DNA from: Acidobacteriota bacterium
GTDB taxonomy: Bacteria > Acidobacteriota > Terriglobia > UBA7540
Direction: 5' to 3'
Length of the DNA: 64,000 bases
NCBI GenBank assembly: GCA_021787735.1
Contig: JAJYLL010000007.1
Span: 23,724-87,723 of the forward strand
Part shown: positions 10,198 to 20,516 of the stretch, piece after piece
Position numbering within the stretch: position 1 is the first letter of the stretch
Layout of the letters: each line of letters opens with the position of its first letter
Notes under the pieces: model-generated
What the model saw: the letters and a program-made list of their open reading frames with translations, nothing else
What the model was told of the DNA's origin: nothing
The model's database searches: none
Position numbers and translations under genes: made by a program

Positions 10198-11352
10198 TCA
10201 GCTCGCAATTTCGAGCAGCCGCTCGATATCATCTCTGTCGTTGTAAAGATAAGGCGAAATCCGAATCCAGTGATGGCGCAGGCTGGCCTCAACTTGACCG
10301 GCTTTCAGCTTCTGAAAAAGGCTCTCTGTCGCGTCGGTGGAATCACACTGGAAACTCAAAATGGGAGAAGGATGCAGGGACCGGTCATCTTCTGCAAGAC
10401 GGTAGCCCCGCGATTTCAAGCCTTCGTCAGCTACATCAAGGAGACTGCTGCAATGCCGGCGCACGGCGTCCACTCCCGCGCCTCTCACAAATTCGAGCGA
10501 AGCCTCAAGCGCGGACAAGTTCAAGAAGTTGCCGGTCTCGGGAACATCAAAAATCCGGGCAGCGGCAGGCAGCTTGAAATCATCCACCGGAAGCGCATCA
10601 AACTCCTCCGCACCGTCCACTGAAAGCCAGTTGACGACCTTCAGATCCAAGCGGTTCAATAATTCGTCTCGGACATATACAAAACCCGTCCCATAGGGCC
10701 CCAGAAGCCACTTGTAGGCGGCCACAGCCATTACATCAACCGGTAGCTCGTGGACATTCAGTTCCAGCGCACCCACACCCTGGGTGCCGTCTACGACAAA
10801 CAAGGCCCCCCGCTCGCGGGCCAGCGCGCCCATCTCCGCAAGATTGATCCGCCTTCCGTTTGAATAATTCACCCAATCAAGCGCCAGGATTTTCGTATCA
10901 GACGTAAAGGCACGTACGACATCATCCAACCTGAGGGGCCTCTCGTCGCTCCTCAGAATCCGCACACTTACACCCTTTCGCCGCATGTGCAGCCAGGTGA
11001 AAAGGTTTGAGGGGAAATTGCTGGCGGCAACAATCACTTCGCCCCCGGGGCCAAGGTTCAATCCTGAAGCCACGACGCCAATGCCCTGGGTCGCGCCGCT
11101 TGTCAGACCAATTTCGTTATCGTCGCTGCCAATGATCGCAGCAAGGTGGTGGCGAACGCGATGCGGCAGGTCGAAGTACTCGGCCTCATCCATACGCTCC
11201 GGGTGGCATTTCAATTCGATCGCTTGATGGGCGCGTGCGACGGCCGTGAGAGGAAACACTCCCTGGTAGGCACAATTCAGATAAGTTGTGTCGCCAAAGT
11301 CCGGAAAGTGCGTGCGGTAATCAATCATTGGACAATCTGCCACCCACAACAA
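10198..11352 (-). CDS. Class V aminotransferase / cysteine desulfurase-like PLP enzyme
   Basis: GATQGIGVVASGLNLGPGGEVIVAASNFPSN; FVVDGTQGVGALELNVHELPVDVMAVAAYKWLLGPYGTGF with PLP lysine. Confidence 0.88.
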   Translation of the reverse strand: MLWVADCPMIDYRTHFPDFGDTTYLNCAYQGVFPLTAVARAHQAIELKCHPERMDEAEYFDLPHRVRHHLAAIIGSDDNEIGLTSGATQGIGVVASGLNLGPGGEVIVAASNFPSNLFTWLHMRRKGVSVRILRSDERPLRLDDVVRAFTSDTKILALDWVNYSNGRRINLAEMGALARERGALFVVDGTQGVGALELNVHELPVDVMAVAAYKWLLGPYGTGFVYVRDELLNRLDLKVVNWLSVDGAEEFDALPVDDFKLPAAARIFDVPETGNFLNLSALEASLEFVRGAGVDAVRRHCSSLLDVADEGLKSRGYRLAEDDRSLHPSPILSFQCDSTDATESLFQKLKAGQVEASLRHHWIRISPYLYNDRDDIERLLEIAS

Positions 11353-11401
11353 GATAAACTCAATGGCGAGGATTGTCCATCTGCCGACAGGTCAAAGTCC
11401 T

Positions 11402-11872
11402 TCATCTTCCGGCTCGAAGGATGCTCGCGTTCAGGTGGGCCGTTATTTCCGACGCTGCCTGTCCCACCGCCTTCGAAAGGTCTTTCGGATCAGAAGGAAC
11501 GTGAATGACGTCCTGCCAAATGGCCTGGCCAGTGATGCGATCACTGATGTAAACCTCGGCATCCAGCCGCTTCAGACGACGCAAGTCAAAACAAGTTCCG
11601 CGGACAATTGCATCAGCGTCATCTTTGTTTTTCACTACCTTCAGCCCTGAGACGTGGGCCAGACGATCAGCAAGTTTCTCATCCAGATTGTGATCGATCC
11701 GCGCAATGTAAACTCTGCGCATTCTTACCAGCATATGTCGGTTGGCAGTCCGAAAAGTCGATGGACCTTCTAGCGAGGGCCCCGACGAACCGAGCGTCGG
11801 CGCTTGTTGGGCGGGAAGCATTTGGATCGAGATAAGGCAAATTGCCAGGGCCCCAAATAGATGCCTCATCAC
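11402..11872 (-). CDS. Hypothetical exported protein
   Basis: N-terminal signal-like segment (HLFGALAICLISIQMLPAQQ); no family recognised. Confidence 0.6.
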   Translation of the reverse strand: MMRHLFGALAICLISIQMLPAQQAPTLGSSGPSLEGPSTFRTANRHMLVRMRRVYIARIDHNLDEKLADRLAHVSGLKVVKNKDDADAIVRGTCFDLRRLKRLDAEVYISDRITGQAIWQDVIHVPSDPKDLSKAVGQAASEITAHLNASILRAGR

Positions 11873-12047
11873 AAGCCTCCGTTGATGGTATCGACTTTTA
11901 GTTTAACAGAAAGAGTTTGAGCAGGCGCATCTGCGTATAGAAAGGCCTTCGGGGCACAATCCACTGAGATGAGGGGGCTGGCATGAAGATAGATTCTCGC
12001 CGCCCCAAGGCAGGTACTTACCAAGTGCCAGTTTCGCCGCAAGAAAC

Positions 12048-12446
12048 CTATTGCGAACCAAGTTCTTTCAATTCAAGGTCCAGGAGCTTCTGCCGGTCCT
12101 TGAGGGTCTGGCGCTCGTCCTTTTGCTTCTGGCAGAGCGTTCGCTGCTCCTGCTTCAACTCATGCTTTAGCTGCGTACGCATAGCTTTAGGTAAACTTGA
12201 ATTTTTCAGCGATTCTTTGGCGAGTTTCTGTTTCAGTTTTAAGGCCTGCAGTTCCTGTTTCTGCCGTGCCTCCAACAGGGTCTTTTCCGACAGCCATTGC
12301 TGGCCTGCAAAGGCCGGACCGGCAAGAAAACCAACAACCAGAATCAATATGCATGCTCTCTGCATCATTACGTCACCACAGCCGAACAGGAACCGCGGGA
12401 AACGGCCCACCAATGCACGGCGGTGGCCGCAGTATTCCCTGCCCAT
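12048..12446 (-). CDS. Hypothetical exported coiled-coil (Lys/Gln/Leu-rich) protein
   Basis: Signal-like MMQRACILILVVGFLAGPAFAGQ followed by KQELQALKLKQKLAKESLKN charged helix. Confidence 0.55.
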   Translation of the reverse strand: MGREYCGHRRALVGRFPRFLFGCGDVMMQRACILILVVGFLAGPAFAGQQWLSEKTLLEARQKQELQALKLKQKLAKESLKNSSLPKAMRTQLKHELKQEQRTLCQKQKDERQTLKDRQKLLDLELKELGSQ

Positions 12447-12551
12447 CTTTATCGGCTATTTCGCAAAGAGGATGAGTTGCTGAAGTGGTCTCGATATGTT
12501 TGGCAAATACCCCAAGGGTCTCGGTGACGGAGAAGAAACGCCTCTGTCCCC

Positions 12552-15218
12552 TTATTTGGCTTCTTTCCAGTTCTTTCCCGAGCCCATATCAACCTTCAGC
12601 GGCACTTTGAGCGGATAAACACCTTCCATTTCCGCCCGAATAATGTCGTAGGCAGGCTCAACTTCCGCTTCCGGCGCCTCGAAGACCAGTTCGTCGTGAA
12701 CGGTTAGAATCATGCGGGTTTTCAGCTTCTCCTGCTTCAGCCGGTCGTGCGTTTTGACCATGGCCATCTTCAGCAAATCGGCAGCGGTGCCCTGTAGCGG
12801 AGTGTTCATTGCCTCTCGCTCGGCCCGGTTGCGCGCCATGTTGTCCTGACTATTGATTTCCGGAATGGGGCGCATACGTCCGAAGAGTGTGCGAACCCGC
12901 TCAGTTGTTCGCGCTTCCTCGATGCGGGCTTCCAGATAGGCTCGCACGCCCCCATACCGCTTGAAGTAGGCGTCAATGTACTGTTGAGCTTCGGTCTTGC
13001 TGGAACCCGTCCGGGCCGCCAGACCAAAGGAACTCAAGCCATAAATCACGCCGTAATTGATTGCCTTGGCCATTCGCCGGTGTTCGTGGTTTTGCAATGC
13101 GGGCGGAACGCCGAAGATTTCCTGAGCCGTGCGTGCGTGGATGTCCTCGCCTCGCGTGAACGCTTCGATCAGCAATGGGTCTCCGGACATGTGCGCCAGC
13201 ACCCTCAACTCAATCTGCGAATAGTCCGAGGCAATCAGCAGCCAGCCCGGCTCCGCCACAAACGCCGAGCGGATCCGCAGGCCAAACTCCTCGCCGATCG
13301 GAATATTCTGCAGATTGGGATTGGAAGATGAGAGCCGCCCCGTTCGGGCTACAGTCTGGTTGAAACTCGTGTGCACGCGCCCGGTTTGCGGATTGATGTA
13401 CTTTGGCAAGGCGTCCACGTAAGTCGACTTCAATTTTGCGCGAGTGCGATAGTCGATGATTTTCCGCGGCAGGTCGTATTCTTCCGCCAGCGATTCCAGC
13501 ACCGAGGCTTCCGTGGAATACTGTCCGCTTTTCTTCAGCTTCTTGCCACCTGGAAGTTTCAGCTTTTCAAAAAGAATCTGCCCCAGTTGCTTTGGCGAGT
13601 CGATATCGAAGGGTTCGCCGGCCAGATCATAAATCTGATGGGTAAGGTCCGTGAGTTCGCCTCCGAATTCATCTGACATGCGCACAAGGATCGCCGGATC
13701 GATCTTGACTCCGGTTGTTTCAACGTCAGCCAGCACGGCGGCCAGCGGCAACTCAATCTGCGAATAAAGTTCCCGGACGTTTTGCCGCGAAACCTGAGGA
13801 CTCATTGTTGTGGCAAGCTCGTGGGTGTAAAGCGCGGCTTGCCCGAGCGAGCTGTTAATTTTCCGGCCCAGCCTTAACAGCGCCACTGACTCCAGGGTGT
13901 GGCTGGTAGCCAACGGATTCAGCAAATAGGAATAGAGCATCGTATCGTGCGCCACAACGCCCGGTTCGATCTCCTGTTGGCGCAAAATCATCCGGAACAG
14001 TTTTGAATTGTGCACCGCCAACGCATAGGTTTCGCCCGCAAGAACGGTGCTGAGCCCGGCCAGCGCGCTCTCCAGCGATGCCCCCGCGATTACTCCGGCA
14101 CGTTTGCCGTCTGATAAGCCCAGGCCCGACAATCGGCCCCCAAAGCCTTCTTCGCCCTCGACTGCAAACGCAATGGCCAGCCCCGCGCTTTCGGGAACCA
14201 CCTTGAGCCAATCCTCGACTTCTCCGGAAGTCCGGAGCTCTGCCGACTCGTCACCAGCATCGGCTTCTTCCGGTTCGGATTCCTGCAGAAGCTCGTTCAG
14301 AAGAGACGCAAACCCCAGTTCCTGGCACAAAGCCCGTATCTCATCCACGTCATACCGGGCAGGTGACAGGTCTTCGGGCTCGATTTCGAGCGGCACGTCG
14401 GTCCGGATCGTGGCAAGCTCACGGCTGAGCAGCGCTTCCTCGCGAAAATCGCGCAACGCTTCCCGGTAGCTCTGCCGTGACACCTGCTCATGATTGTCCA
14501 ATGCAGCTTCCAGCGTCCCAAATTGGTTGATCAGTTCCGTGGCGCCTTTGGGGCCGATGTAGCTCCTTTTCTTGCCGTTTTCGGTTTGCTGAGGCTCGCG
14601 ACCGGGCAAAGGACGCGCGCCGGGGATATTGTCGCTGGGATCACCGGTCAGAGCTAGCCAGTCCACCACCTGGCCGGGTTCCACTCCGAGGATTTCTTTC
14701 ACCTTGACTGCGTCGCAGATTGTTTCGCCGTTCGAAGCGGAGCGGGCCGGTTTCAGGACCTTTACATTGTCATCAACAAGCTGAAAAAGGTCTTCGTCAC
14801 CGGAAGCGATCAGGACCTCTTCGCCCTGCTCGGAAGCCCGGCGCGCGAGGGTACCGATCAGGTCATCCGCCTCGAATCCCGCCTTCTCAACCAGAGGCAG
14901 ACCGAGCGCCTTGCAGAAGCGATGCACATAAGGAAGCTGAACACCCAGTTCTTCCGGAAACGGAGGCCGGTTGGCCTTGTACTCCTCAAAGAGCCGGTCG
15001 CGAAAAGTGGGCTCCGCCATGTCAAAAGCCACCGCAACCTTGTCCGGCTTGTAATCTTTTAGGAGCTTCCGTATCGTCCGCAGAAAGATATAGATGGCTT
15101 TGGTGGGCATCCCGCTCGGCGAAGTCAGAGTGGTTTGCATCGGAGCATAAAACGCCCGGAAAATCAGCGACATCGCATCAATCAGGATCACTCTTCCAGG
15201 TTTTGCCGTCTCGGCCAC
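12552..15218 (-). CDS. polA: DNA polymerase I
   Basis: Family A polymerase motifs DYSQIELRVLAHMSGD, RRMAKAINYGVIYGLS and LTVHDELVFE; N-terminal 5' nuclease domain (VILIDAMSLIFRAFYA). Confidence 0.97.
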   Translation of the reverse strand: MAETAKPGRVILIDAMSLIFRAFYAPMQTTLTSPSGMPTKAIYIFLRTIRKLLKDYKPDKVAVAFDMAEPTFRDRLFEEYKANRPPFPEELGVQLPYVHRFCKALGLPLVEKAGFEADDLIGTLARRASEQGEEVLIASGDEDLFQLVDDNVKVLKPARSASNGETICDAVKVKEILGVEPGQVVDWLALTGDPSDNIPGARPLPGREPQQTENGKKRSYIGPKGATELINQFGTLEAALDNHEQVSRQSYREALRDFREEALLSRELATIRTDVPLEIEPEDLSPARYDVDEIRALCQELGFASLLNELLQESEPEEADAGDESAELRTSGEVEDWLKVVPESAGLAIAFAVEGEEGFGGRLSGLGLSDGKRAGVIAGASLESALAGLSTVLAGETYALAVHNSKLFRMILRQQEIEPGVVAHDTMLYSYLLNPLATSHTLESVALLRLGRKINSSLGQAALYTHELATTMSPQVSRQNVRELYSQIELPLAAVLADVETTGVKIDPAILVRMSDEFGGELTDLTHQIYDLAGEPFDIDSPKQLGQILFEKLKLPGGKKLKKSGQYSTEASVLESLAEEYDLPRKIIDYRTRAKLKSTYVDALPKYINPQTGRVHTSFNQTVARTGRLSSSNPNLQNIPIGEEFGLRIRSAFVAEPGWLLIASDYSQIELRVLAHMSGDPLLIEAFTRGEDIHARTAQEIFGVPPALQNHEHRRMAKAINYGVIYGLSSFGLAARTGSSKTEAQQYIDAYFKRYGGVRAYLEARIEEARTTERVRTLFGRMRPIPEINSQDNMARNRAEREAMNTPLQGTAADLLKMAMVKTHDRLKQEKLKTRMILTVHDELVFEAPEAEVEPAYDIIRAEMEGVYPLKVPLKVDMGSGKNWKEAK

Positions 15219-15422
15219 GCGCTTGCCCTCCTCGAATAACAGGTATTGTAGCTTACAGGCAGCCGTAACTTGGCATCAGATTTGGAGGAAATGTGAGCCG
15301 TTATGCGCCAAATTGTTGTATGTTTGCCACACTTACAGAATGGTCTATTCTGGTTTGATCTAGCAACGACTTTAAAATGAAAGACTTATAAATATATTTA
15401 ACGTGGCATCTTTCTTGCTAGT

Positions 15423-16361
15423 ATGCTTAGGTCTGCGGGAGGTTTGTTGAGCTACCAGAATACGATTGCGCGCGCAGTAACAATAGAAGGGATTGGGTTG
15501 CACACGGGTGTTCCGGTGCACGTGCGGCTGTCGCCAGCCCCAAGCGGAACGGGTATTATCTTCAGGCGAGTTGACCTGGACGGTTTCACTATCAAAGCGG
15601 CAGCAAAGAATGTGGCAAGGGTCAGTTATGCCACCAGTCTGATGCGGAAGGGCGTGCTCATCTCAACCACGGAGCATCTGCTTTCCGCCCTTGCAGCTTC
15701 AAGGATAGACAACGTCTTTATTGAAATTGATAACCTTGAAGTGCCCATCATGGATGGCAGCGCGATCCCCTTCCTGCGATTGATTCAGGAAGCCGGTGTG
15801 AAACAGCAGCGCGCCTGGCAGCCATGGGCGAAAATTGTTAAGCCGGTCGAAGTTGTGGATGGCCAGAAGCGCATCGCAATTTATCCTTCTGAGGAGTTCA
15901 AAGTCACCTATCGGATATCTTTTGATCACCCTATGATTGGCGAGCAGGAACGTTCCTTCTCCATGAACCAGCCCGGCTATGAGCGCGGCATCGCCCCGGC
16001 CAGAACGTTCGGCTTTTTCGATGAGGTTGAAATGCTTCGCCGGAGCGGCCTGGTGCGCGGAGGCTCGCTGGAAAACGCCATCGTCCTCACCAAAACAGGT
16101 GTGATGAATCCCGAAGGTCTGCGCTTCCCCGACGAATTCTGCCGGCACAAGATCCTGGACGTGATCGGAGATCTGGTCATGTTCGGGCGTCCCCTGATCG
16201 GACACGTTGTGGCAGACCGCGCTGGCCACGCCATGCACATTGCGCTGGTCAACCGGCTACTGCGCGACAAGAGCGCCTGGAAGCTGATACGAGCACCACA
16301 GACTCTCCCCGGAACGCCACGCGCTGAGGCCCCTGCCGCAGCCGCCAGCGCTGCGTCTTAG
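15423..16361 (+). CDS. lpxC: UDP-3-O-acyl-N-acetylglucosamine deacetylase LpxC
   Basis: QNTIARAVTIEGIGLHTG, TTEHLLSALAA, MDGSAIPFL and FPDEFCRHKILDVIGDL motifs. Confidence 0.96.
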   Translation: MLRSAGGLLSYQNTIARAVTIEGIGLHTGVPVHVRLSPAPSGTGIIFRRVDLDGFTIKAAAKNVARVSYATSLMRKGVLISTTEHLLSALAASRIDNVFIEIDNLEVPIMDGSAIPFLRLIQEAGVKQQRAWQPWAKIVKPVEVVDGQKRIAIYPSEEFKVTYRISFDHPMIGEQERSFSMNQPGYERGIAPARTFGFFDEVEMLRRSGLVRGGSLENAIVLTKTGVMNPEGLRFPDEFCRHKILDVIGDLVMFGRPLIGHVVADRAGHAMHIALVNRLLRDKSAWKLIRAPQTLPGTPRAEAPAAAASAAS

Positions 16362-16454
16362 CACGTTATTTATCCGGGATTGTGAGGCTAGTCGCCCGCC
16401 TGTCCTTTTGATATACTTCCCTCGAAGGGAAAGCAGTAGATTGCGAGAGTTCCC

Positions 16455-17720
16455 ATGGCTACAGTAGACACTGACAAAGAATTCAGCGTTTTCGATTCAA
16501 TGGCTGCACGATTCGACGTAGCGGCTCAGAAATTAGGACTTGATGAAGGAATCCTCAGGTATCTTCGCACTCCTAACCGCGAGATCATTGTCCACATCCC
16601 CGTCACCATGGACAATGGGCGGCTGGAAGTGTTTGTTGGATACCGTGTTCAGCACAGCATTGCGCGCGGTCCGTGCAAAGGCGGGGTCCGTTACTCACCA
16701 GAGGTGACGCTCGACGAGATCCGCGGCTTGGCAGCCGAGATGACCTGGAAATGCGCTGTAGTCAATATTCCGTTCGGCGGCGCCAAGGGAGGTATCGTCT
16801 GCGATCCGGAACACCTCAGCCAGAGCGAGCTTGAGAGAATCACCCGCCGCTACACGGCCGAGATTCTGGATTATATCGGCCCTGAGCGCGATGTTCCTGC
16901 CCCGGACATGAATACCAATGAGCAGACCATGGCGTGGATCATGGATACCTATTCCATGCACCTGCGCCACACTGTTACCGCTTGCGTTACGGGCAAGCCC
17001 TTCGGCCTGGGTGGGTCACGCGGCAGGCCCGCCGCCACAGGACGCGGCTGCATGATCGTTACCGACCAGGCGCTCAAACGCTTCGGACGGGAGCGCGAAC
17101 AGACGCGGGTTATCGTTCAAGGCTTCGGAAACGTCGGCTCGCAGGCCTCACGGCTGATGCACGAAGCCGGCTACAGGATCATCGGCGTTGCCGACATCCA
17201 CAGCGGAATCTACAACTCCAACGGCCTGGACATCCCTCAACTGCTGGAATACTCAAAGGAAAACAGAACCATTGAGGGCTTTCCGGAATCTGAGCCGATC
17301 GGCAGGCAGGAGATCCTGGAACAGGATTGCGACGTTCTGTTGCCGGCTGCCACCGAGAACGTAATTACCAGCAAGAACGCTGGGCACATCCGGGCCCGCA
17401 TTCTGGTCGAAGGAGCCAACAGCCCCACCACACCTCCCGCCGACGACATCCTGTTCGATCGCGGCGTCTTTGTCGTGCCCGATATTCTGGCCAACGCCGG
17501 CGGCGTCACCGTTTCTTATTTTGAATGGGTGCAGGACCGGCAGGGTTACTTCTGGCCCGAAGGGATGGTCAACGAACGGCTGAAACACATCCAGGTTGCG
17601 GCGTTCAACGACGTGGTTCATTTCGGCGAAAAGCACAACGTCAACAACCGCATCGCCGCCTACATGCTAGCCATCGACCGAGTTGCCACCACGCTGAAGT
17701 TGCGCGGCATCTACGCCTGA
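16455..17720 (+). CDS. Glu/Leu/Phe/Val dehydrogenase (glutamate dehydrogenase)
   Basis: [54 protein letters not shown] Rossmann motif. Confidence 0.96.
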   Translation: MATVDTDKEFSVFDSMAARFDVAAQKLGLDEGILRYLRTPNREIIVHIPVTMDNGRLEVFVGYRVQHSIARGPCKGGVRYSPEVTLDEIRGLAAEMTWKCAVVNIPFGGAKGGIVCDPEHLSQSELERITRRYTAEILDYIGPERDVPAPDMNTNEQTMAWIMDTYSMHLRHTVTACVTGKPFGLGGSRGRPAATGRGCMIVTDQALKRFGREREQTRVIVQGFGNVGSQASRLMHEAGYRIIGVADIHSGIYNSNGLDIPQLLEYSKENRTIEGFPESEPIGRQEILEQDCDVLLPAATENVITSKNAGHIRARILVEGANSPTTPPADDILFDRGVFVVPDILANAGGVTVSYFEWVQDRQGYFWPEGMVNERLKHIQVAAFNDVVHFGEKHNVNNRIAAYMLAIDRVATTLKLRGIYA

Positions 17721-17798
17721 CTTCAAGGTGCGGAATCAATTCAAGCAGGAAAATCGCCCGGCGAGCAATAGTGATGGCTGCGCCGGGCGTTTCCTCAA

Positions 17799-18461
<663 letters not shown>

Positions 18462-18486
18462 TCATCGCAGTCAGTCGCACCGTGAC

Positions 18487-18504
18487 ACCTGCCTTTCGGC
18501 AGGT
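18487..18504. other. Perfect hairpin between the wHTH gene and the aquaporin gene
   Basis: ACCTGCC-GAAA-GGCAGGT on the minus strand: 7-bp stem, GAAA tetraloop; no U-tract, so terminator function is uncertain. Confidence 0.4.
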
Positions 18505-18579
18505 TGTCATTTTCCGGGTCTGGACACCTCCTGTTTCCGCTCCTTGCTGAAATTCAACTTGCCAATACCGGTCAGTGCT

Positions 18580-18858
18580 TCAAGACCTTCCTGATGCTCT
18601 GGCCAACGCTGCCCGGCCAGCCTCAGTCAGGACATGGGTCTCATCTTTGGCTTCCACCAACCCCGCCTCAACCAGTTCCCGGACAGCACTGCGGACGCGG
18701 TAGAGAGCAAGCCCGGTCTTCTGCGCAAGTTCGCTGAGCGTTGCGCCATCCGAGAGGGCAGCGAGCATCGTGCGTGCCATTTCGGTCATCTGACCGCTGC
18801 TATCGATACAGGGCATTGCAACTCCTTCCCGGGCGGGGACGGATTGTCCCCGCCTCAC
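18580..18858 (-). CDS. Small winged-helix/HTH-like regulator
   Basis: ALSDGATLSELAQKTGLALYRVRSAVRELVEAGLVEAKDETHVLTEAGRAAL, wHTH pattern; lies directly upstream of the aquaporin gene on the same strand. Confidence 0.6.
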   Translation of the reverse strand: MRRGQSVPAREGVAMPCIDSSGQMTEMARTMLAALSDGATLSELAQKTGLALYRVRSAVRELVEAGLVEAKDETHVLTEAGRAALARASGRS

Positions 18859-18879
18859 AATACGCCAATCGGAATTCGC

Positions 18880-19536
18880 CTACAGCGATTTCTTTGAGAA
18901 GTACCAGTCTTTGGTCTCAAAGCCTGCTCTCATGCGTTCTTCAGCGGCATCCGTGGTCGCCGGTGGAGGAACGATGACCTTCTCGCCGGGTTTCCAGTTT
19001 GCCGGAGTCGCCACGCCGTGCTTGTCGGTGGTTTGCAAAGCGTCAATCAGGCGAAGAATCTCCTGCATGTTGCGGCCGGTCGTCAAAGGATAGTAGATCA
19101 TCGCGCGGAGAATGCCGTTGGGATCGATCACAAAAACACAGCGGCTTGTTTCCGTCTTGCTTTCTCCGGGCATGATCATCCCGTACAGTGTCGCCACGTT
19201 CTTATTCAGATCTGCAATCACGGGGAAAGGAATCTTCACGCCAAACTTCTCCTCAATGTTCCGAACCCACGCGATGTGCGAATAGGTACTATCGATGCTC
19301 AATCCGCACAGTTCGACGTTACGTTTCTTCAGTTCCGGCGCCAGTTCAGCAAACGCAACGAATTCCGTTGTGCACACAGGTGTGAAATCCGCTGGGTGCG
19401 AGAAAAGAATCAACCAACTGCCCTTGAAGTCTTCCAGGCGCAGCATCCCATGCGTTGTCGGGGCTTCAAAAGCCGGTGCAGGCTGCCCCAAGCGAGGAAA
19501 GCCGGGAGCGACCATTTCCTGAGTTGTCGTGTCCAT
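18880..19536 (-). CDS. Prx6-type (1-Cys-like) peroxiredoxin
   Basis: LFSHPADFTPVCTTEFVAFAELAPEL with the peroxidatic Cys present as a normal Cys codon; C-terminal VIVPPPATTDAAEER. Confidence 0.93.
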   Translation of the reverse strand: MDTTTQEMVAPGFPRLGQPAPAFEAPTTHGMLRLEDFKGSWLILFSHPADFTPVCTTEFVAFAELAPELKKRNVELCGLSIDSTYSHIAWVRNIEEKFGVKIPFPVIADLNKNVATLYGMIMPGESKTETSRCVFVIDPNGILRAMIYYPLTTGRNMQEILRLIDALQTTDKHGVATPANWKPGEKVIVPPPATTDAAEERMRAGFETKDWYFSKKSL

Positions 19537-19849
19537 TTTTTGATCCTCCTGAAGGTTAACGGTGAATTGATGGTGTCTATGAAGCTATAGCAACGGCGGG
19601 GTCTTATATCGCAGAAAAAAAGAGCGCTCTTTACCCGCCGGGCCAGGATAAAGGCATGATATCCCTCATATGAAATTTTACCCGGAATTTCCCCTAAAAG
19701 CGGCAGGATCCTTAGTAAAATTCAGTGGTGCGGGAAGTTGCAAAAGTGTCAATGCGGGGGCGCCAATTTGCCCTCAGCCGCCAGAACATTCTAAAGATTG
19801 AGACAGGTGAGGGTCTTCCCACCTCGCCTCGATCCGCAGCCAACGAAGG

Positions 19850-20386
19850 CTAGTAACCTGTTCGCGCTAGCCTGTCGTATTCCCGCTCAGAATCAGCAGG
19901 CAGCAGGACCCAGAGCGTGTAGATTCCGAGCGCAGTCCCAAAAGGGAATCGGATTAAGCCGATTGCACCCAGAAACATAGTCAGCATGCGAGCCCACGGG
20001 CGATAATTCAGCAAACCCCATCCAGCCAGCAGTCCAAGCACAGCGCTTACGAGGAAGAGCGACCCGATCACACCCGCAAGTGGCCATATGAAGGCGCGAA
20101 ATGGGAAGCCAAAATGGAAGAATGGCATAAAGTGCATCGCCATACGGCTGCCGAGGAAAATCCAAAGTCCGGGAATCAGGCCAAAGATGGAAACTACCAG
20201 CCAGAGAATGGCAAGAATCCGAATGTGTTTTTCCACCCTGCTCTGCGCGTACGACACCGGCGCAGGTCTCGTTTCAACCGGAGGCTCATGGACTGGCGGA
20301 GGCGCTGCTGTCACAAGTTGCTGGCCGCATTTACTGCAGAAATTCTGACCGGGCGTAAGGCTTGCCCCACAATTGTTACAAAACAT
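19850..20386 (-). CDS. Zinc-ribbon membrane protein
   Basis: MFCNNCGASLTPGQNFCSKCGQQ zinc ribbon then several TM segments. ATG at 20386 preferred over the ORF-track start. Confidence 0.75.
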   Translation of the reverse strand: MFCNNCGASLTPGQNFCSKCGQQLVTAAPPPVHEPPVETRPAPVSYAQSRVEKHIRILAILWLVVSIFGLIPGLWIFLGSRMAMHFMPFFHFGFPFRAFIWPLAGVIGSLFLVSAVLGLLAGWGLLNYRPWARMLTMFLGAIGLIRFPFGTALGIYTLWVLLPADSEREYDRLARTGY

Positions 20387-20516
20387 TTGGCTACCCTCTT
20401 TCTCTTCCCTTTTTATAATCACATACGCACAAACTTGCAAAAATGTTCCCTTCACTTGCGGATAGCCTCCGGCGCAAGGGTCGCATGGAGTACAATCAGA
20501 CACTTGGTTTCGAGAA

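Noticed and set aside
18880-19536. Second selenoprotein among the peroxiredoxins
   Set aside because: This Prx6-type gene has an ordinary Cys codon at the peroxidatic position (TPVCTTEF) and no internal TGA.
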